DNA from: Cordia subcordata
Taxonomy: Eukaryota; Streptophyta; Magnoliopsida; Boraginales; Cordiaceae
Direction of reading: 5' to 3'
Length of the DNA stretch: 64,000 bases
Assembly: GCA_028554755.1 (NCBI GenBank)
Contig: JAPTOF010000009.1
Coordinates: forward strand, 1-64,000
The notes under the pieces were generated by a model, which searched no databases, had not been told where the DNA came from, and saw only the letters and a list, made by a program, of their open reading frames with translations. The position numbers and the translations under genes are program-made. This document shows positions 12,911 to 27,274 of the stretch, one piece after another (the first letter of the stretch is position 1; the number at the start of each line of letters is the position of its first letter).

Positions 12911-14961
12911 TTTTTTTTGCGGGATAAGTAAGAAATTAAAATTACTTCATGAAAGCTGTACATGTACAAAAGTTGTGGAGGGGCCTATACAATGATATCT
13001 TCAAGTCTCCACATTTTACGTAGAGCTTTGTTCAAAGATGAAGACTGAAATTTTCTACCAAAACAGAGTTTAACTCTAACATCATCAAAAACAGTATCAA
13101 AAATAAGTTCCTCGGTTCTTGCTTGATTCTTGAAGATTCGTTGATTCCTTTCAACCCAAATGTTGTAGATGGCTGCCCCAAGAAGATGCTTGAGAATTGT
13201 GGCTTTCAAATGTTTTTCAAGGGCAAAGGGAGTAGAAATCAATAATATCAGGCCAACAAATCAGATTTTCCGGAACAAGAGTAAGTCGCAAACCCTTTCT
13301 CCAAATCCTCCTTGTGAAGCAACATTCAAAGAAGAGATGCTCTCGGTCTCACAACCCACGTTGCGAAAGGTACACGAAGGATTGATATTAAGCCCCAATG
13401 TAAGACTCTGAATTTTGTGCTAAAGCGGTCACGGGATGCAAGCCAAGCAACGAAGCTGTGCTTTGGGTTATGCCTCTTGTGCCAAATGAGATTGAAACCT
13501 TCAAAATGAGTGCCTTTTCTTCGAATACTATCCCAAGTGTGATTGAAAGTAAAGCTTCCACTTGGGGAAAGATTCCATGAAATTCTATCCATTGTGCTTT
13601 CGTTAAGACTAAATTCTGGAACATCAACATGGGAGAGATGCATTGGCCAATTCAAGAACCATCAATGAAAATCTCACATACCTTTGCGTGAATTGGGGGA
13701 TGTGGAATGGCATTTGTCCATTGCTCAAAGGGAGAACCATCTTTGTGCCAATTATCGCTCCAAAAGAAGGTGTTTGCTCCATTTCCAACCTTGTGCTCAA
13801 GGAATCTTTTTGCAATGGGACGGCAGCCAAGAAGTGTTTTAAAAACCCAACTTGCCTCCTTGGGAACTTGTGAATTCCAAATGGAAGAGTCTTTGATATA
13901 ATTTGCTTGAACCCATTGACTCCACAGTGTTTCTTAATGAATGGAGAAGCTAGGAGTTTTAATCCAATCCACAAACTTTTTGGGAAATCCCAAAGCAAGA
14001 AGAGTGCGTTCAACGAATCTCCAATTCAAGGAGTCAAAAGCTTTCATAATATCAACTTTAAATGCACATCTTGTGGAAATATGTCTCCTTTGATAACCTC
14101 TCACGATGTCACGAGCAATAAGGATATTTTCGTGGATGAGCCCACCCTTAATGAATGCTGATTGATTCCAAGAGATGAAGTTGGGTAAGCATACCTTTAT
14201 CCTATTTGCAATGATCTTTGAGATGCACTTGTAGATGGTGTTACAACATGATATTGGCCTATAATCCTTGACCATGGAGGATTTGAAGTTTTTGGCACAA
14301 GAGTAACAATTGTGGCATTTACCTCTTTGAGGAGATTGCTTGATTCAAAAAGACCTGATTGCATTCAATGCATCCTTCCCCACAATCTCCCACGCAACCT
14401 TGTGAAAATGGGAAGTGCAGCCATCCGGACCCGGGCTTTTGTTTGGGTAGAGAGAAAAAAGCGCATTCTTGATTTCACCATCGGTTAGAGGAGCAATGGT
14501 GGTGGCAGCAAATTCATGATCAATTTGCTTGCCAATAATATTTTTCAAAAGATCAACGTTTATGCTTGTGGAGGATTCAGCACCAAGAAGCTTCTTGAAA
14601 TAGCCAACGAATTCCTCTTTCACTTCGTCATCTTCAAGGAGAGTATGACCATTCTCATTCTTGATAGCATGGATAGTGTTATTGAGCTTCCTTCCTTTAA
14701 CCACATTATGGAAGAATTTTGTATTTGCATCTCCTTCTTTGATCCAAGAAAGTCTTGACTTTTGGTAAAGCATGGCCTTTTGCTTTGCATCAAGCTCCTC
14801 CAATTTGCTCAAAATGCTTTTCTCCTTATCAATGAGAGAGTAATTATGCTCACCATTGAGGATAGAAAATTGAACACTCTCGAGCTCTTCCCTAAGATTT
14901 TTGATGACTAACGGAACGGCAGCAAAATGCTCTTTGTCGAAGGATTTCGTGGGAGAAGATG
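12911..14961 (-). repeat. Array unit U7
   Basis: Complete unit of 2051 bp. The T-run near 14540 has five T, so the RT linker and fingers are open over 14345-14812. Frameshifts remain in the middle of the RT segment and near 13232. Confidence 0.95.
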
Positions 14962-17014
14962 TTTTTTTTGCGGGATAAGTAAGAAATTAAAATTACTTCA
15001 TGAAAGCTGTACATGTACAAAAGTTGTGGAGGGGCCTATACAATGATATCTTCAAGTCTCCACATTTTACGTAGAGCTTTGTTCAAAGATGAAGACTGAA
15101 ATTTTCTACCAAAACAGAGTTTAACTCTAACATCATCAAAAACAGTATCAAAAATAAGTTCCTCGGTTCTTGCTTGATTCTTGAAGATTCGTTGATTCCT
15201 TTCAACCCAAATGTTGTAGATGGCTGCCCCAAGAAGATGCTTGAGAATTGTGGCTTTCAAATGTTTTTCAAGGGCAAAGGGAGTAGAAATCAATAATATC
15301 AGGCCAACAAATCAGATTTTCCGGAACAAGAGTAAGTCGCAAACCCTTTCTCCAAATCCTCCTTGTGAAGCAACATTCAAAGAAGAGATGCTCTCGGTCT
15401 CACAACCCACGTTGCGAAAGGTACACGAAGGATTGATATTAAGCCCCCAATGTAAGACTCTGAATTTTGTGCTAACGCGGTCACGGGATGCAAGCCAAGC
15501 AACGAAGCTGTGCTTTGGGTTATGCCTCTTGTGCCAAATGAGATTGAAACCTTCAAAATGAGTGCCTTTTCTTCGAATACTATCCCAAGTGTGATTGAAA
15601 GTAAAGCTTCCACTTGGGGAAAGATTCCATGAAATTCTATCCATTGTGCTTTCGTTAAGACTAAATTCTGGAACATCAACATGGGAGAGATGCATTGGCC
15701 AATTCAAGAACCATCAATGAAAATCTCACATACCTTTGCGTGAATTGGGGGATGTGGAATGGCATTTGTCCATTGCTCAAAGGGAGAACCATCTTTGTGC
15801 CAATTATCGCTCCAAAAGAAGGTGTTTGCTCCATTTCCAACCTTGTGCTCAAGGAATCTTTTTGCAATGGGACGGCAGCCAAGAAGTGTTTTAAAAACCC
15901 AACTTGCCTCCTTGGGAACTTGTGAATTCCAAATGGAAGAGTCTTTGATATAATTTGCTTGAACCCATTGACTCCACAGTGTTTCTTAATGAATGGAGAA
16001 GCTAGGAGTTTTAATCCAATCCACAAACTTTTTGGGAAATCCCAAAGCAAGAAGAGTGCGTTCAACGAATCTCCAATTCAAGGAGTCAAAAGCTTTCATA
16101 ATATCAACTTTAAATGCACATCTTGTGGAAATATGTCTCCTTTGATAACCTCTCACGATGTCACGAGCAATAAGGATATTTTCGTGGATGAGCCCACCCT
16201 TAATGAATGCTGATTGATTCCAAGAGATGAAGTTGGGTAAGCATACCTTTATCCTATTTGCAATGATCTTTGAGATGCACTTGTAGATGGTGTTACAACA
16301 TGATATTGGCCTATAATCCTTGACCATGGAGGATTTGAAGTTTTTGGCACAAGAGTAACAATTGTGGCATTTACCTCTTTGAGGAGATTGCTTGATTCAA
16401 AAAAAGACCTGATTGCATTCAATGCATCCTTCCCCACAATCTCCCACGCAACCTTGTGAAAATGGGAAGTGCAGCCATCCGGACCCGGGCTTTTGTTTGG
16501 GTAGAGAGAAAAAAGCGCATTCTTGATTTCACCATCGGTTAGAGGAGCAATGGTGGTGGCAGCAAATTCATGATCAATTTGCTTGCCAATAATATTTTCA
16601 AAAGATCAACGTTTATGCTTGTGGAGGATTCAGCACCAAGAAGCTTCTTGAAATAGCCAACGAATTCCTCTTTCACTTCGTCATCTTCAAGGAGAGTATG
16701 ACCATTCTCATTCTTGATAGCATGGATAGTGTTATTGAGCTTCCTTCCTTTAACCACATTATGGAAGAATTTTGTATTTGCATCTCCTTCTTTGATCCAA
16801 GAAAGTCTTGACTTTTGGTAAAGCATGGCCTTTTGCTTTGCATCAAGCTCCTCCAATTTGCTCAAAATGCTTTTCTCCTTATCAATGAGAGAGTAATTAT
16901 GCTCACCATTGAGGATAGAAAATTGAACACTCTCGAGCTCTTCCCTAAGATTTTTGATGACTAACGGAACGGCAGCAAAATGCTCTTTGTCGAAGGATTT
17001 CGTGGGAGAAGATG
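14962..17014 (-). repeat. Array unit U8
   Basis: Complete unit of 2053 bp. It keeps C5 near 15445 as in the open units but has the shared contractions near 15285 and 16591. Confidence 0.95.
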
Positions 17015-19067
17015 TTTTTTTTGCGGGATAAGTAAGAAATTAAAATTACTTCATGAAAGCTGTACATGTACAAAAGTTGTGGAGGGGCCTATACAATGAT
17101 ATCTTCAAGTCTCCACATTTTACGTAGAGCTTTGTTCAAAGATGAAGACTGAAATTTTCTACCAAAACAGAGTTTAACTCTAACATCATCAAAAACAGTA
17201 TCAAAAATAAGTTCCTCGGTTCTTGCTTGATTCTTGAAGATTCGTTGATTCCTTTCAACCCAAATGTTGTAGATGGCTGCCCCAAGAAGATGCTTGAGAA
17301 TTGTGGCTTTCAAATGTTTTTCAAGGGCAAAGGGAGTGAGGAAATCAATAATATCAGGCCAACAAATCAGATTTTCCGGAACAAGAGTAAGTCGCAAACC
17401 CTTTCTCCAAATCCTCCTTGTGAAGCAACATTCAAAGAAGAGATGCTCTCCAGTCTCACAACCCACGTTGCGAAAGGTACACGAAGGATTGATATTAATC
17501 CCCCAAAGTAAGACTCTGAATTTTGTGCTAATGCGGTCACGGGATGCAAGCCAAGCAACGAAGCTGTGCTTTGGGTTATGCCTCTTGTGCCAAATGAGAT
17601 TGAAACCTTCAAAATGAGTGCCTTTTCTTCGAATACTATCCCAAGTGTGATTGAAAGTAAAGCTTCCACTTGGGGAAAGATTCCATGAAATTCTATCCAT
17701 TGTGCTTTCGTTAAGACTAAATTCTGGAACATCAACATGGGAGAGATGCATTGGCCAATTTCAAGAACCATCAATGAAAATCTCACATACCTTTGCGTGA
17801 ATTGGGGGATGTGGAATGGCATTTGTCCATTGCTCAAAGGGAGAACCATCTTTGTGCCAATTATCGCTCCAAAAGAAGGTGTTTGCTCCATTTCCAACCT
17901 TGTGCTCAAGGAATCTTTTTGCAATGGGACGGCAGCCAAGAAGTGTTTTAAAAACCCAACTTGCCTCCTTGGGAACTTGTGAATTCCAAATGGAAGAGTC
18001 TTTGATATAATTTGCTTGAACCCATTGACTCCACAGTGTTTCTTAATGAATGGAGAAGCTAGGAGTTTTAATCCAATCCACAAACTTTTTGGGAAATCCC
18101 AAAGCAAGAAGAGTGCGTTCAACGAATCTCCAATTCAAGGAGTCAAAAGCTTTCATAATATCAACTTTAAATGCACATCTTGTGGAAATATGTCTCCTTT
18201 GATAACCTCTCACGATGTCACGAGCAATAAGGATATTTTCGTGGATGAGCCCACCCTTAATGAATGCTGATTGATTCCAAGAGATGAAGTTGGGTAAGCA
18301 TACCTTTATCCTATTTGCAATGATCTTTGAGATGCACTTGTAGATGGTGTTACAACATGATATTGGCCTATAATCCTTGACCATGGAGGATTTGAAGTTT
18401 TTGGCACAAGAGTAACAATTGTGGCATTTACCTCTTTGAGGAGATTGCTTGATTCAAAAAGACCTGATTGCATTCAATGCATCCTTCCCCACAATCTCCC
18501 ACGCAACCTTGTGAAAATGGGAAGTACAGCCATCAAAACCCGGGCTTTTATTTGGGTAGAGAGAAAAAAGCGCATACTTGATTTCACCATCAGATAGAGG
18601 AGCAATGGTGGTGGCAGCAAATTCATGATCAATTTGCTTGCCAATAATATTTTCAAAAGATCAACGTTTATGCTTGTGGAGGATTCAGCACCAAGAAGCT
18701 TCTTGAAATAGCCAACGAATTCCTCTTTCACTTCGTCATCTTCAAGGAGAGTATGACCATTCTCATTCTTGATAGCATGGATAGTGTTATTGAGCTTCCT
18801 TCCTTTAACCACATTATGGAAGAATTTTGTATTTGCATCTCCTTCTTTGATCCAAGAAAGTCTTGACTTTTGGTAAAGCATGGCCTTTTGCTTTGCATCA
18901 AGCTCCTCCAATTTGCTCAAAATGCTTTTCTCCTTATCAATGAGAGAGTAATTATGCTCACCATTGAGGATAGAAAATTGAACACTCTCGAGCTCTTCCT
19001 AAGATTTTTGATGACTAACAGACGGCAGCAAAATGCTCTTTGTCGAAGGATTTCGTGGGAGAAGATG
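17015..19067 (-). repeat. Array unit U9
   Basis: Complete unit of 2053 bp. The zf-RVT half is open (17089-17751). A private substitution cluster at about 18520-18605 lies at nearly the same unit offset as the cluster in U1. Private changes near 17500-17510 alter the HWG motif to LWG. Confidence 0.95.
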
Positions 19068-21117
19068 TTTTTTTTGCGGGATAAGTAAGAAATTAAAATT
19101 ACTTCATGAAAGCTGTACATGTACAAAAGTTGTGGAGGGGCCTATACAATGATATCTTCAAGTCTCCACATTTTACGTAGAGCTTTGTTCAAAGATGAAG
19201 ACTGAAATTTTCTACCAAAACAGAGTTTAACTCTAACATCATCAAAAACAGTATCAAAAATAAGTTCCTCGGTTCTTGCTTGATTCTTGAAGATTCGTTG
19301 ATTCCTTTCAACCCAAATGTTGTAGATGGCTGCCCCAAGAAGATGCTTGAGAATTGTGGCTTTCAAATGTTTTTCAAGGGCAAAGGAGTGAGGAAATCAA
19401 TAATATCAGGCCAACAAATCAGATTTTCGGAACAAGAGTAAGTCGCAAACCCTTTCTCCAAATCCTCCTTGTGAAGCAACATTCAAAGAAGAGATGCTCT
19501 CGGTCTCACAACCCACGTTGCGAAAGGTACACGAAGGATTGATATTAAGCCCCAATGTAAGACTCTGAATTTTGTGCTAAAGCGGTCACGGGATGCAAGC
19601 CAAGCAACGAAGCTGTGCTTTGGGTTATGCCTCTTGTGCCAAATGAGATTGAAACCTTCAAAATGAGTGCCTTTTCTTCGAATACTATCCCAAGTGTGAT
19701 TGAAAGTAAAGCTTCCACTTGGGGAAAGATTCCATGAAATTCTATCCATTGTGCTTTCGTTAAGACTAAATTCTGGAACATCAACATGGGAGAGATGCAT
19801 TGGCCAATTCAAGAACCATCAATGAAAATCTCACATACCTTTGCGTGAATTGGGGGATGTGGAATGGCATTTGTCCATTGCTCAAAGGGAGAACCATCTT
19901 TGTGCCAATTATCGCTCCAAAAGAAGGTGTTTGCTCCATTTCCAACCTTGTGCTCAAGGAATCTTTTTGCAATGGGACGGCAGCCAAGAAGTGTTTTAAA
20001 AACCCAACTTGCCTCCTTGGGAACTTGTGAATTCCAAATGGAAGAGTCTTTGATATAATTTGCTTGAACCCATTGACTCCACAGTGTTTCTTAATGAATG
20101 GAGAAGCTAGGAGTTTTAATCCAATCCACAAACTTTTTGGGAAATCCCAAAGCAAGAAGAGTGCGTTCAACGAATCTCCAATTCAAGGAGTCAAAAGCTT
20201 TCATAATATCAACTTTAAATGCACATCTTGTGGAAATATGTCTCCTTTGATAACCTCTCACGATGTCACGAGCAATAAGGATATTTTCGTGGATGAGCCC
20301 ACCCTTAATGAATGCTGATTGATTCCAAGAGATGAAGTTGGGTAAGCATACCTTTATCCTATTTGCAATGATCTTTGAGATGCACTTGTAGATGGTGTTA
20401 CAACATGATATTGGCCTATAATCCTTGACCATGGAGGATTTGAAGTTTTTGGCACAAGAGTAACAATTGTGGCATTTACCTCTTTGAGGAGATTGCTTGA
20501 TTCAAAAAAAGACCTGATTGCATTCAATGCATCCTTCCCCACAATCTCCCACGCAACCTTGTGAAAATGGGAAGTGCAGCCATCCGGACCCGGGCTTTTG
20601 TTTGGGTAGAGAGAAAAAAGCGCATTCTTGATTTCACCATCGGTTAGAGGAGCAATGGTGGTGGCAGCAAATTCATGATCAATTTGCTTGCCAATAATAT
20701 TTTCAAAAGATCAACGTTTATGCTTGTGGAGGATTCAGCACCAAGAAGCTTCTTGAAATAGCCAACGAATTCCTCTTTCACTTCGTCATCTTCAAGGAGA
20801 GTATGACCATTCTCATTCTTGATAGCATGGATAGTGTTATTGAGCTTCCTTCCTTTAACCACATTATGGAAGAATTTTGTATTTGCATCTCCTTCTTTGA
20901 TCCAAGAAAGTCTTGACTTTTGGTAAAGCATGGCCTTTTGCTTTGCATCAAGCTCCTCCAATTTGCTCAAAATGCTTTTCTCCTTATCAATGAGAGAGTA
21001 ATTATGCTCACCATTGAGGATAGAAAATTGAACACTCTCGAGCTCTTCCTAAGATTTTTGATGACTAACAGACGGCAGCAAAATGCTCTTTGTCGAAGGA
21101 TTTCGTGGGAGAAGATG
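19068..21117 (-). repeat. Array unit U10
   Basis: Complete unit of 2050 bp with a GG-for-GGG contraction near 19385 and the AACAGACGG variant near 19018. Confidence 0.95.
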
Positions 21118-23169
21118 TTTTTTTTGCGGGATAAGTAAGAAATTAAAATTACTTCATGAAAGCTGTACATGTACAAAAGTTGTGGAGGGGCCTATACAAT
21201 GATATCTTCAAGTCTCCACATTTTACGTAGAGCTTTGTTCAAAGATGAAGACTGAAATTTTCTACCAAAACAGAGTTTAACTCTAACATCATCAAAAACA
21301 GTATCAAAAATAAGTTCCTCGGTTCTTGCTTGATTCTTGAAGATTCGTTGATTCCTTTCAACCCAAATGTTGTAGATGGCTGCCCCAAGAAGATGCTTGA
21401 GAATTGTGGCTTTCAAATGTTTTTCAAGGGCAAAGGGAGTAGGAAATCAATAATATCAGGCCAACAAATCAGATTTTCCGGAACAAGAGTAAGTCGCAAA
21501 CCCTTTCTCCAAATCCTCCTTGTGAAGCAACATTCAAAGAAGAGATGCTCTCGGTCTCACAACACACGTTGAGAAAGGTACACGAAGGATTGATATTAAT
21601 CCACCAATGTAAGACTCTGAATTTTGTGCTAAGGAGGTCACGGGATGCAAGCCAAGCAACGAAGCTGTGCTTTGGGTTATGCCTCTTGTGCCAAATGAGA
21701 TTGAAACCTTCAAAATGAGTGCCTTTTCTTCGAATACTATCCCAAGTGTGATTGAAAGTAAAGCTTCCACTTGGGGAAAGATTCCATGAAATTCTATCCA
21801 TTGTGCTTTCGTTAAGACTAAATTCTGGAACATCAACATGGGAGAGATGCATTGGCCAATTCAAGAACCATCAATGAAAATCTCACATACCTTTGCGTGA
21901 ATTGGGGGATGTGGAATGGCATTTGTCCATTGCTCAAAGGGAGAACCATCTTTGTGCCAATTATCGCTCCAAAAGAAGGTGTTTGCTCCATTTCCAACCT
22001 TGTGCTCAAGGAATCTTTTTGCAATGGGACGGCAGCCAAGAAGTGTTTTAAAAACCCAACTTGCCTCCTTGGGAACTTGTGAATTCCAAATGGAAGAGTC
22101 TTTGATATAATTTGCTTGAACCCATTGACTCCACAGTGTTTCTTAATGAATGGAGAAGCTAGGAGTTTTAATCCAATCCACAAACTTTTTGGGAAATCCC
22201 AAAGCAAGAAGAGTGCGTTCAACGAATCTCCAATTCAAGGAGTCAAAAGCTTTCATAATATCAACTTTAAATGCACATCTTGTGGAAATATGTCTCCTTT
22301 GATAACCTCTCACGATGTCACGAGCAATAAGGATATTTTCGTGGATGAGCCCACCCTTAATGAATGCTGATTGATTCCAAGAGATGAAGTTGGGTAAGCA
22401 TACCTTTATCCTATTTGCAATGATCTTTGAGATGCACTTGTAGATGGTGTTACAACATGATATTGGCCTATAATCCTTGACCATGGAGGATTTGAAGTTT
22501 TTGGCACAAGAGTAACAATTGTGGCATTTACCTCTTTGAGGAGATTGCTTGATTCAAAAAGACCTGATTGCATTCAATGCATCCTTCCCCACAATCTCCC
22601 ACGCAACCTTGTGAAAATGGGAAGTGCAGCCATCCGGACCCGGGCTTTTGTTTGGGTAGAGAGAAAAAAGCGCATTCTTGATTTCACCATCGGTTAGAGG
22701 AGCAATGGTGGTGGCAGCAAATTCATGATCAATTTGCTTGCCAATAATATTTTCAAAAGATCAACGTTTATGCTTGTGGAGGATTCAGCACCAAGAAGCT
22801 TCTTGAAATAGCCAACGAATTCCTCTTTCACTTCGTCATCTTCAAGGAGAGTATGACCATTCTCATTCTTGATAGCATGGATAGTGTTATTGAGCTTCCT
22901 TCCTTTAACCACATTATGGAAGAATTTTGTATTTGCATCTCCTTCTTTGATCCAAGAAAGTCTTGACTTTTGGTAAAGCATGGCCTTTTGCTTTGCATCA
23001 AGCTCCTCCAATTTGCTCAAAATGCTTTTCTCCTTATCAATGAGAGAGTAATTATGCTCACCATTGAGGATAGAAAATTGAACACTCTCGAGCTCTTCCC
23101 TAAGATTTTTGATGACTAACGGAACGGCAGCAAAATGCTCTTTGTCGAAGGATTTCGTGGGAGAAGATG
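21118..23169 (-). repeat. Array unit U11
   Basis: Complete unit of 2052 bp with private C/G-to-A changes near 21563-21573 (ACACACGTTGAGA), near 21602 (CCACCAATG) and near 21634 (AGGAGGTC). Confidence 0.95.
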
Positions 23170-25219
23170 TTTTTTTTGCGGGATAAGTAAGAAATTAAAA
23201 TTACTTCATGAAAGCTGTACATGTACAAAAGTTGTGGAGGGGCCTATACAATGATATCTTCAAGTCTCCACATTTTACGTAGAGCTTTGTTCAAAGATGA
23301 AGACTGAAATTTTCTACCAAAACAGAGTTTAACTCTAACATCATCAAAAACAGTATCAAAAATAAGTTCCTCGGTTCTTGCTTGATTCTTGAAGATTCGT
23401 TGATTCCTTTCAACCCAAATGTTGTAGATGGCTGCCCCAAGAAGATGCTTGAGAATTGTGGCTTTCAAATGTTTTTCAAGGGCAAAGGGAGTAGAAATCA
23501 ATAATATCAGGCCAACAAATCAGATTTTCCGGAACAAGAGTAAGTCGCAAACCCTTTCTCCAAATCCTCCTTGTGAAGCAACATTCAAAGAAGAGATGCT
23601 CTCCAGTCTCACAACCCACGTTGCGAAAGGTACACGAAGGATTGATATTAAGCCCCCAATGTAAGACTCTGAATTTTGTGCTAAGGCGGTCACGGGATGC
23701 AAGCCAAGCAACGAAGCTGTGCTTTGGGTTATGCCTCTTGTGCCAAATGAGATTGAAACCTTCAAAATGAGTGCCTTTTCTTCGAATACTATCCCAAGTG
23801 TGATTGAAAGTAAAGCTTCCACTTGGGGAAAGATTCCATGAAATTCTATCCATTGTGCTTTCGTTAAGACTAAATTCTGGAACATCAACATGGGAGAGAT
23901 GCATTGGCCAATTCAAGAACCATCAATGAAAATCTCACATACCTTTGCGTGAATTGGGGGATGTGGAATGGCATTTGTCCATTGCTCAAAGGGAGAACCA
24001 TCTTTGTGCCAATTATCGCTCCAAAAGAAGGTGTTTGCTCCATTTCCAACCTTGTGCTCAAGGAATCTTTTTGCAATGGGACGGCAGCCAAGAAGTGTTT
24101 TAAAAACCCAACTTGCCTCCTTGGGAACTTGTGAATTCCAAATGGAAGAGTCTTTGATATAATTTGCTTGAACCCATTGACTCCACAGTGTTTCTTAATG
24201 AATGGAGAAGCTAGGAGTTTTAATCCAATCCACAAACTTTTTGGGAAATCCCAAAGCAAGAAGAGTGCGTTCAACGAATCTCCAATTCAAGGAGTCAAAA
24301 GCTTTCATAATATCAACTTTAAATGCACATCTTGTGGAAATATGTCTCCTTTGATAACCTCTCACGATGTCACGAGCAATAAGGATATTTTCGTGGATGA
24401 GCCCACCCTTAATGAATGCTGATTGATTCCAAGAGATGAAGTTGGGTAAGCATACCTTTATCCTATTTGCAATGATCTTTGAGATGCACTTGTAGATGGT
24501 GTTACAACATGATATTGGCCTATAATCCTTGACCATGGAGGGATTTGAAGTTTTTGGCACAAGAGTAACAATTGTGGCATTTACCTCTTTGAGGAGATTG
24601 CTTGATTCAAAAAAAGACCTGATTGCATTCAATGCATCCTTCCCCACAATCTCCCACGCAACCTTGTAAAAATGGGAAGTGCAGCCATCGGACCGGGCTT
24701 TTGTTTGGGTAGAGAGAAAAAGCGCATTCTTGATTTCACCATCGGTTAGAGGAGCAATGGTGGTGGCAGCAAATTCATGATCAATTTGCTTGCCAATAAT
24801 ATTTTCAAAAGATCAACGTTTATGCTTGTGGAGGATTCAGCACCAAGAAGCTTCTTGAAATAGCCAACGAATTCCTCTTTCACTTCGTCATCTTCAAGGA
24901 GAGTATGACCATTCTCATTCTTGATAGCATGGATAGTGTTATTGAGCTTCCTTCCTTTAACCACATTATGGAAGAATTTTGTATTTGCATCTCCTTCTTT
25001 GATCCAAGAAAGTCTTGACTTTTGGTAAAGCATGGCCTTTTGCTTTGCATCAAGCTCCTCCAATTTGCTCAAAATGCTTTTCTCCTTATCAATGAGAGAG
25101 TAATTATGCTCACCATTGAGGATAGAAAATTGAACACTCTCGAGCTCTTCCTAAGATTTTTGATGACTAACGAACGGCAGCAAAATGCTCTTTGTCGAAG
25201 GATTTCGTGGGAGAAGATG
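23170..25219 (-). repeat. Array unit U12
   Basis: Complete unit of 2050 bp. The zinc-motif segment is open here (23476-23916), but contractions occur near 23492 and at the CATCGGACCGGGC site near 24686. Confidence 0.95.
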
Positions 25220-27274
25220 TTTTTTTTGCGGGATAAGTAAGAAATTAAAATTACTTCATGAAAGCTGTACATGTACAAAAGTTGTGGAGGGGCCTATACA
25301 ATGATATCTTCAAGTCTCCACATTTTACGTAGAGCTTTGTTCAAAGATGAAGACTGAAATTTTCTACCAAAACAGAGTTTAACTCTAACATCATCAAAAA
25401 CAGTATCAAAAATAAGTTCCTCGGTTCTTGCTTGATTCTTGAAGATTCGTTGATTCCTTTCAACCCAAATGTTGTAGATGGCTGCCCCAAGAAGATGCTT
25501 GAGAATTGTGGCTTTCAAATGTTTTTCAAGGGCAAAGGGAGTGAGGAAATCAATAATATCAGGCCAACAAATCAGATTTTCCGGAACAAGAGTAAGTCGC
25601 AAACCCTTTCTCCAAATCCTCCTTGTGAAGCAACATTCAAAGAAGAGATGCTCTCCAGTCTCACAACCCACGTTGCGAAAGGTACACGAAGGATTGATAT
25701 TAAGCCCCCAATGTAAGACTCTGAATTTTGTGCTAAGGCGGTCACGGGATGCAAGCCAAGCAACGAAGCTGTGCTTTGGGTTATGCCTCTTGTGCCAAAT
25801 GAGATTGAAACCTTCAAAATGAGTGCCTTTTCTTCGAATACTATCCCAAGTGTGATTGAAAGTAAAGCTTCCACTTGGGGAAAGATTCCATGAAATTCTA
25901 TCCATTGTGCTTTCGTTAAGACTAAATTCTGGAACATCAACATGGGAGAGATGCATTGGCCAATTCAAGAACCATCAATGAAAATCTCACATACCTTTGC
26001 GTGAATTGGGGGATGTGGAATGGCATTTGTCCATTGCTCAAAGGGAGAACCATCTTTGTGCCAATTATCGCTCCAAAAGAAGGTGTTTGCTCCATTTCCA
26101 ACCTTGTGCTCAAGGAATCTTTTTGCAATGGGACGGCAGCCAAGAAGTGTTTTAAAAACCCAACTTGCCTCCTTGGGAACTTGTGAATTCCAAATGGAAG
26201 AGTCTTTGATATAATTTGCTTGAACCCATTGACTCCACAGTGTTTCTTAATGAATGGAGAAGCTAGGAGTTTTAATCCAATCCACAAACTTTTTGGGAAA
26301 TCCCAAAGCAAGAAGAGTGCGTTCAACGAATCTCCAATTCAAGGAGTCAAAAGCTTTCATAATATCAACTTTAAATGCACATCTTGTGGAAATATGTCTC
26401 CTTTGATAACCTCTCACGATGTCACGAGCAATAAGGATATTTTCGTGGATGAGCCCACCCTTAATGAATGCTGATTGATTCCAAGAGATGAAGTTGGGTA
26501 AGCATACCTTTATCCTATTTGCAATGATCTTTGAGATGCACTTGTAGATGGTGTTACAACATGATATTGGCCTATAATCCTTGACCATGGAGGATTTGAA
26601 GTTTTTGGCACAAGAGTAACAATTGTGGCATTTACCTCTTTGAGGAGATTGCTTGATTCAAAAAAAGACCTGATTGCATTCAATGCATCCTTCCCCACAA
26701 TCTCCCACGCAACCTTGTGAAAATGGGAAGTGCAGCCATCCGGACCCGGGCTTTTGTTTGGGTAGAGAGAAAAAAGCGCATTCTTGATTTCACCATCGGT
26801 TAGAGGAGCAATGGTGGTGGCAGCAAATTCATGATCAATTTGCTTGCCAATAATATTTTCAAAAGATCAACGTTTATGCTTGTGGAGGATTCAGCACCAA
26901 GAAGCTTCTTGAAATAGCCAACGAATTCCTCTTTCACTTCGTCATCTTCAAGGAGAGTATGACCATTCTCATTCTTGATAGCATGGATAGTGTTATTGAG
27001 CTTCCTTCCTTTAACCACATTATGGAAGAATTTTGTATTTGCATCTCCTTCTTTGATCCAAGAAAGTCTTGACTTTTGGTAAAGCATGGCCTTTTGCTTT
27101 GCATCAAGCTCCTCCAATTTGCTCAAAATGCTTTTCTCCTTATCAATGAGAGAGTAATTATGCTCACCATTGAGGATAGAAAATTGAACACTCTCGAGCT
27201 CTTCCTAAGATTTTTGATGACTAACGGAACGGCAGCAAAATGCTCTTTGTCGAAGGATTTCGTGGGAGAAGATG
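25220..27274 (-). repeat. Array unit U13
   Basis: Complete unit of 2055 bp. The zf-RVT half is open through to its normal stop (25294-25968). The RT half is broken near 26592 and 26856. Confidence 0.95.
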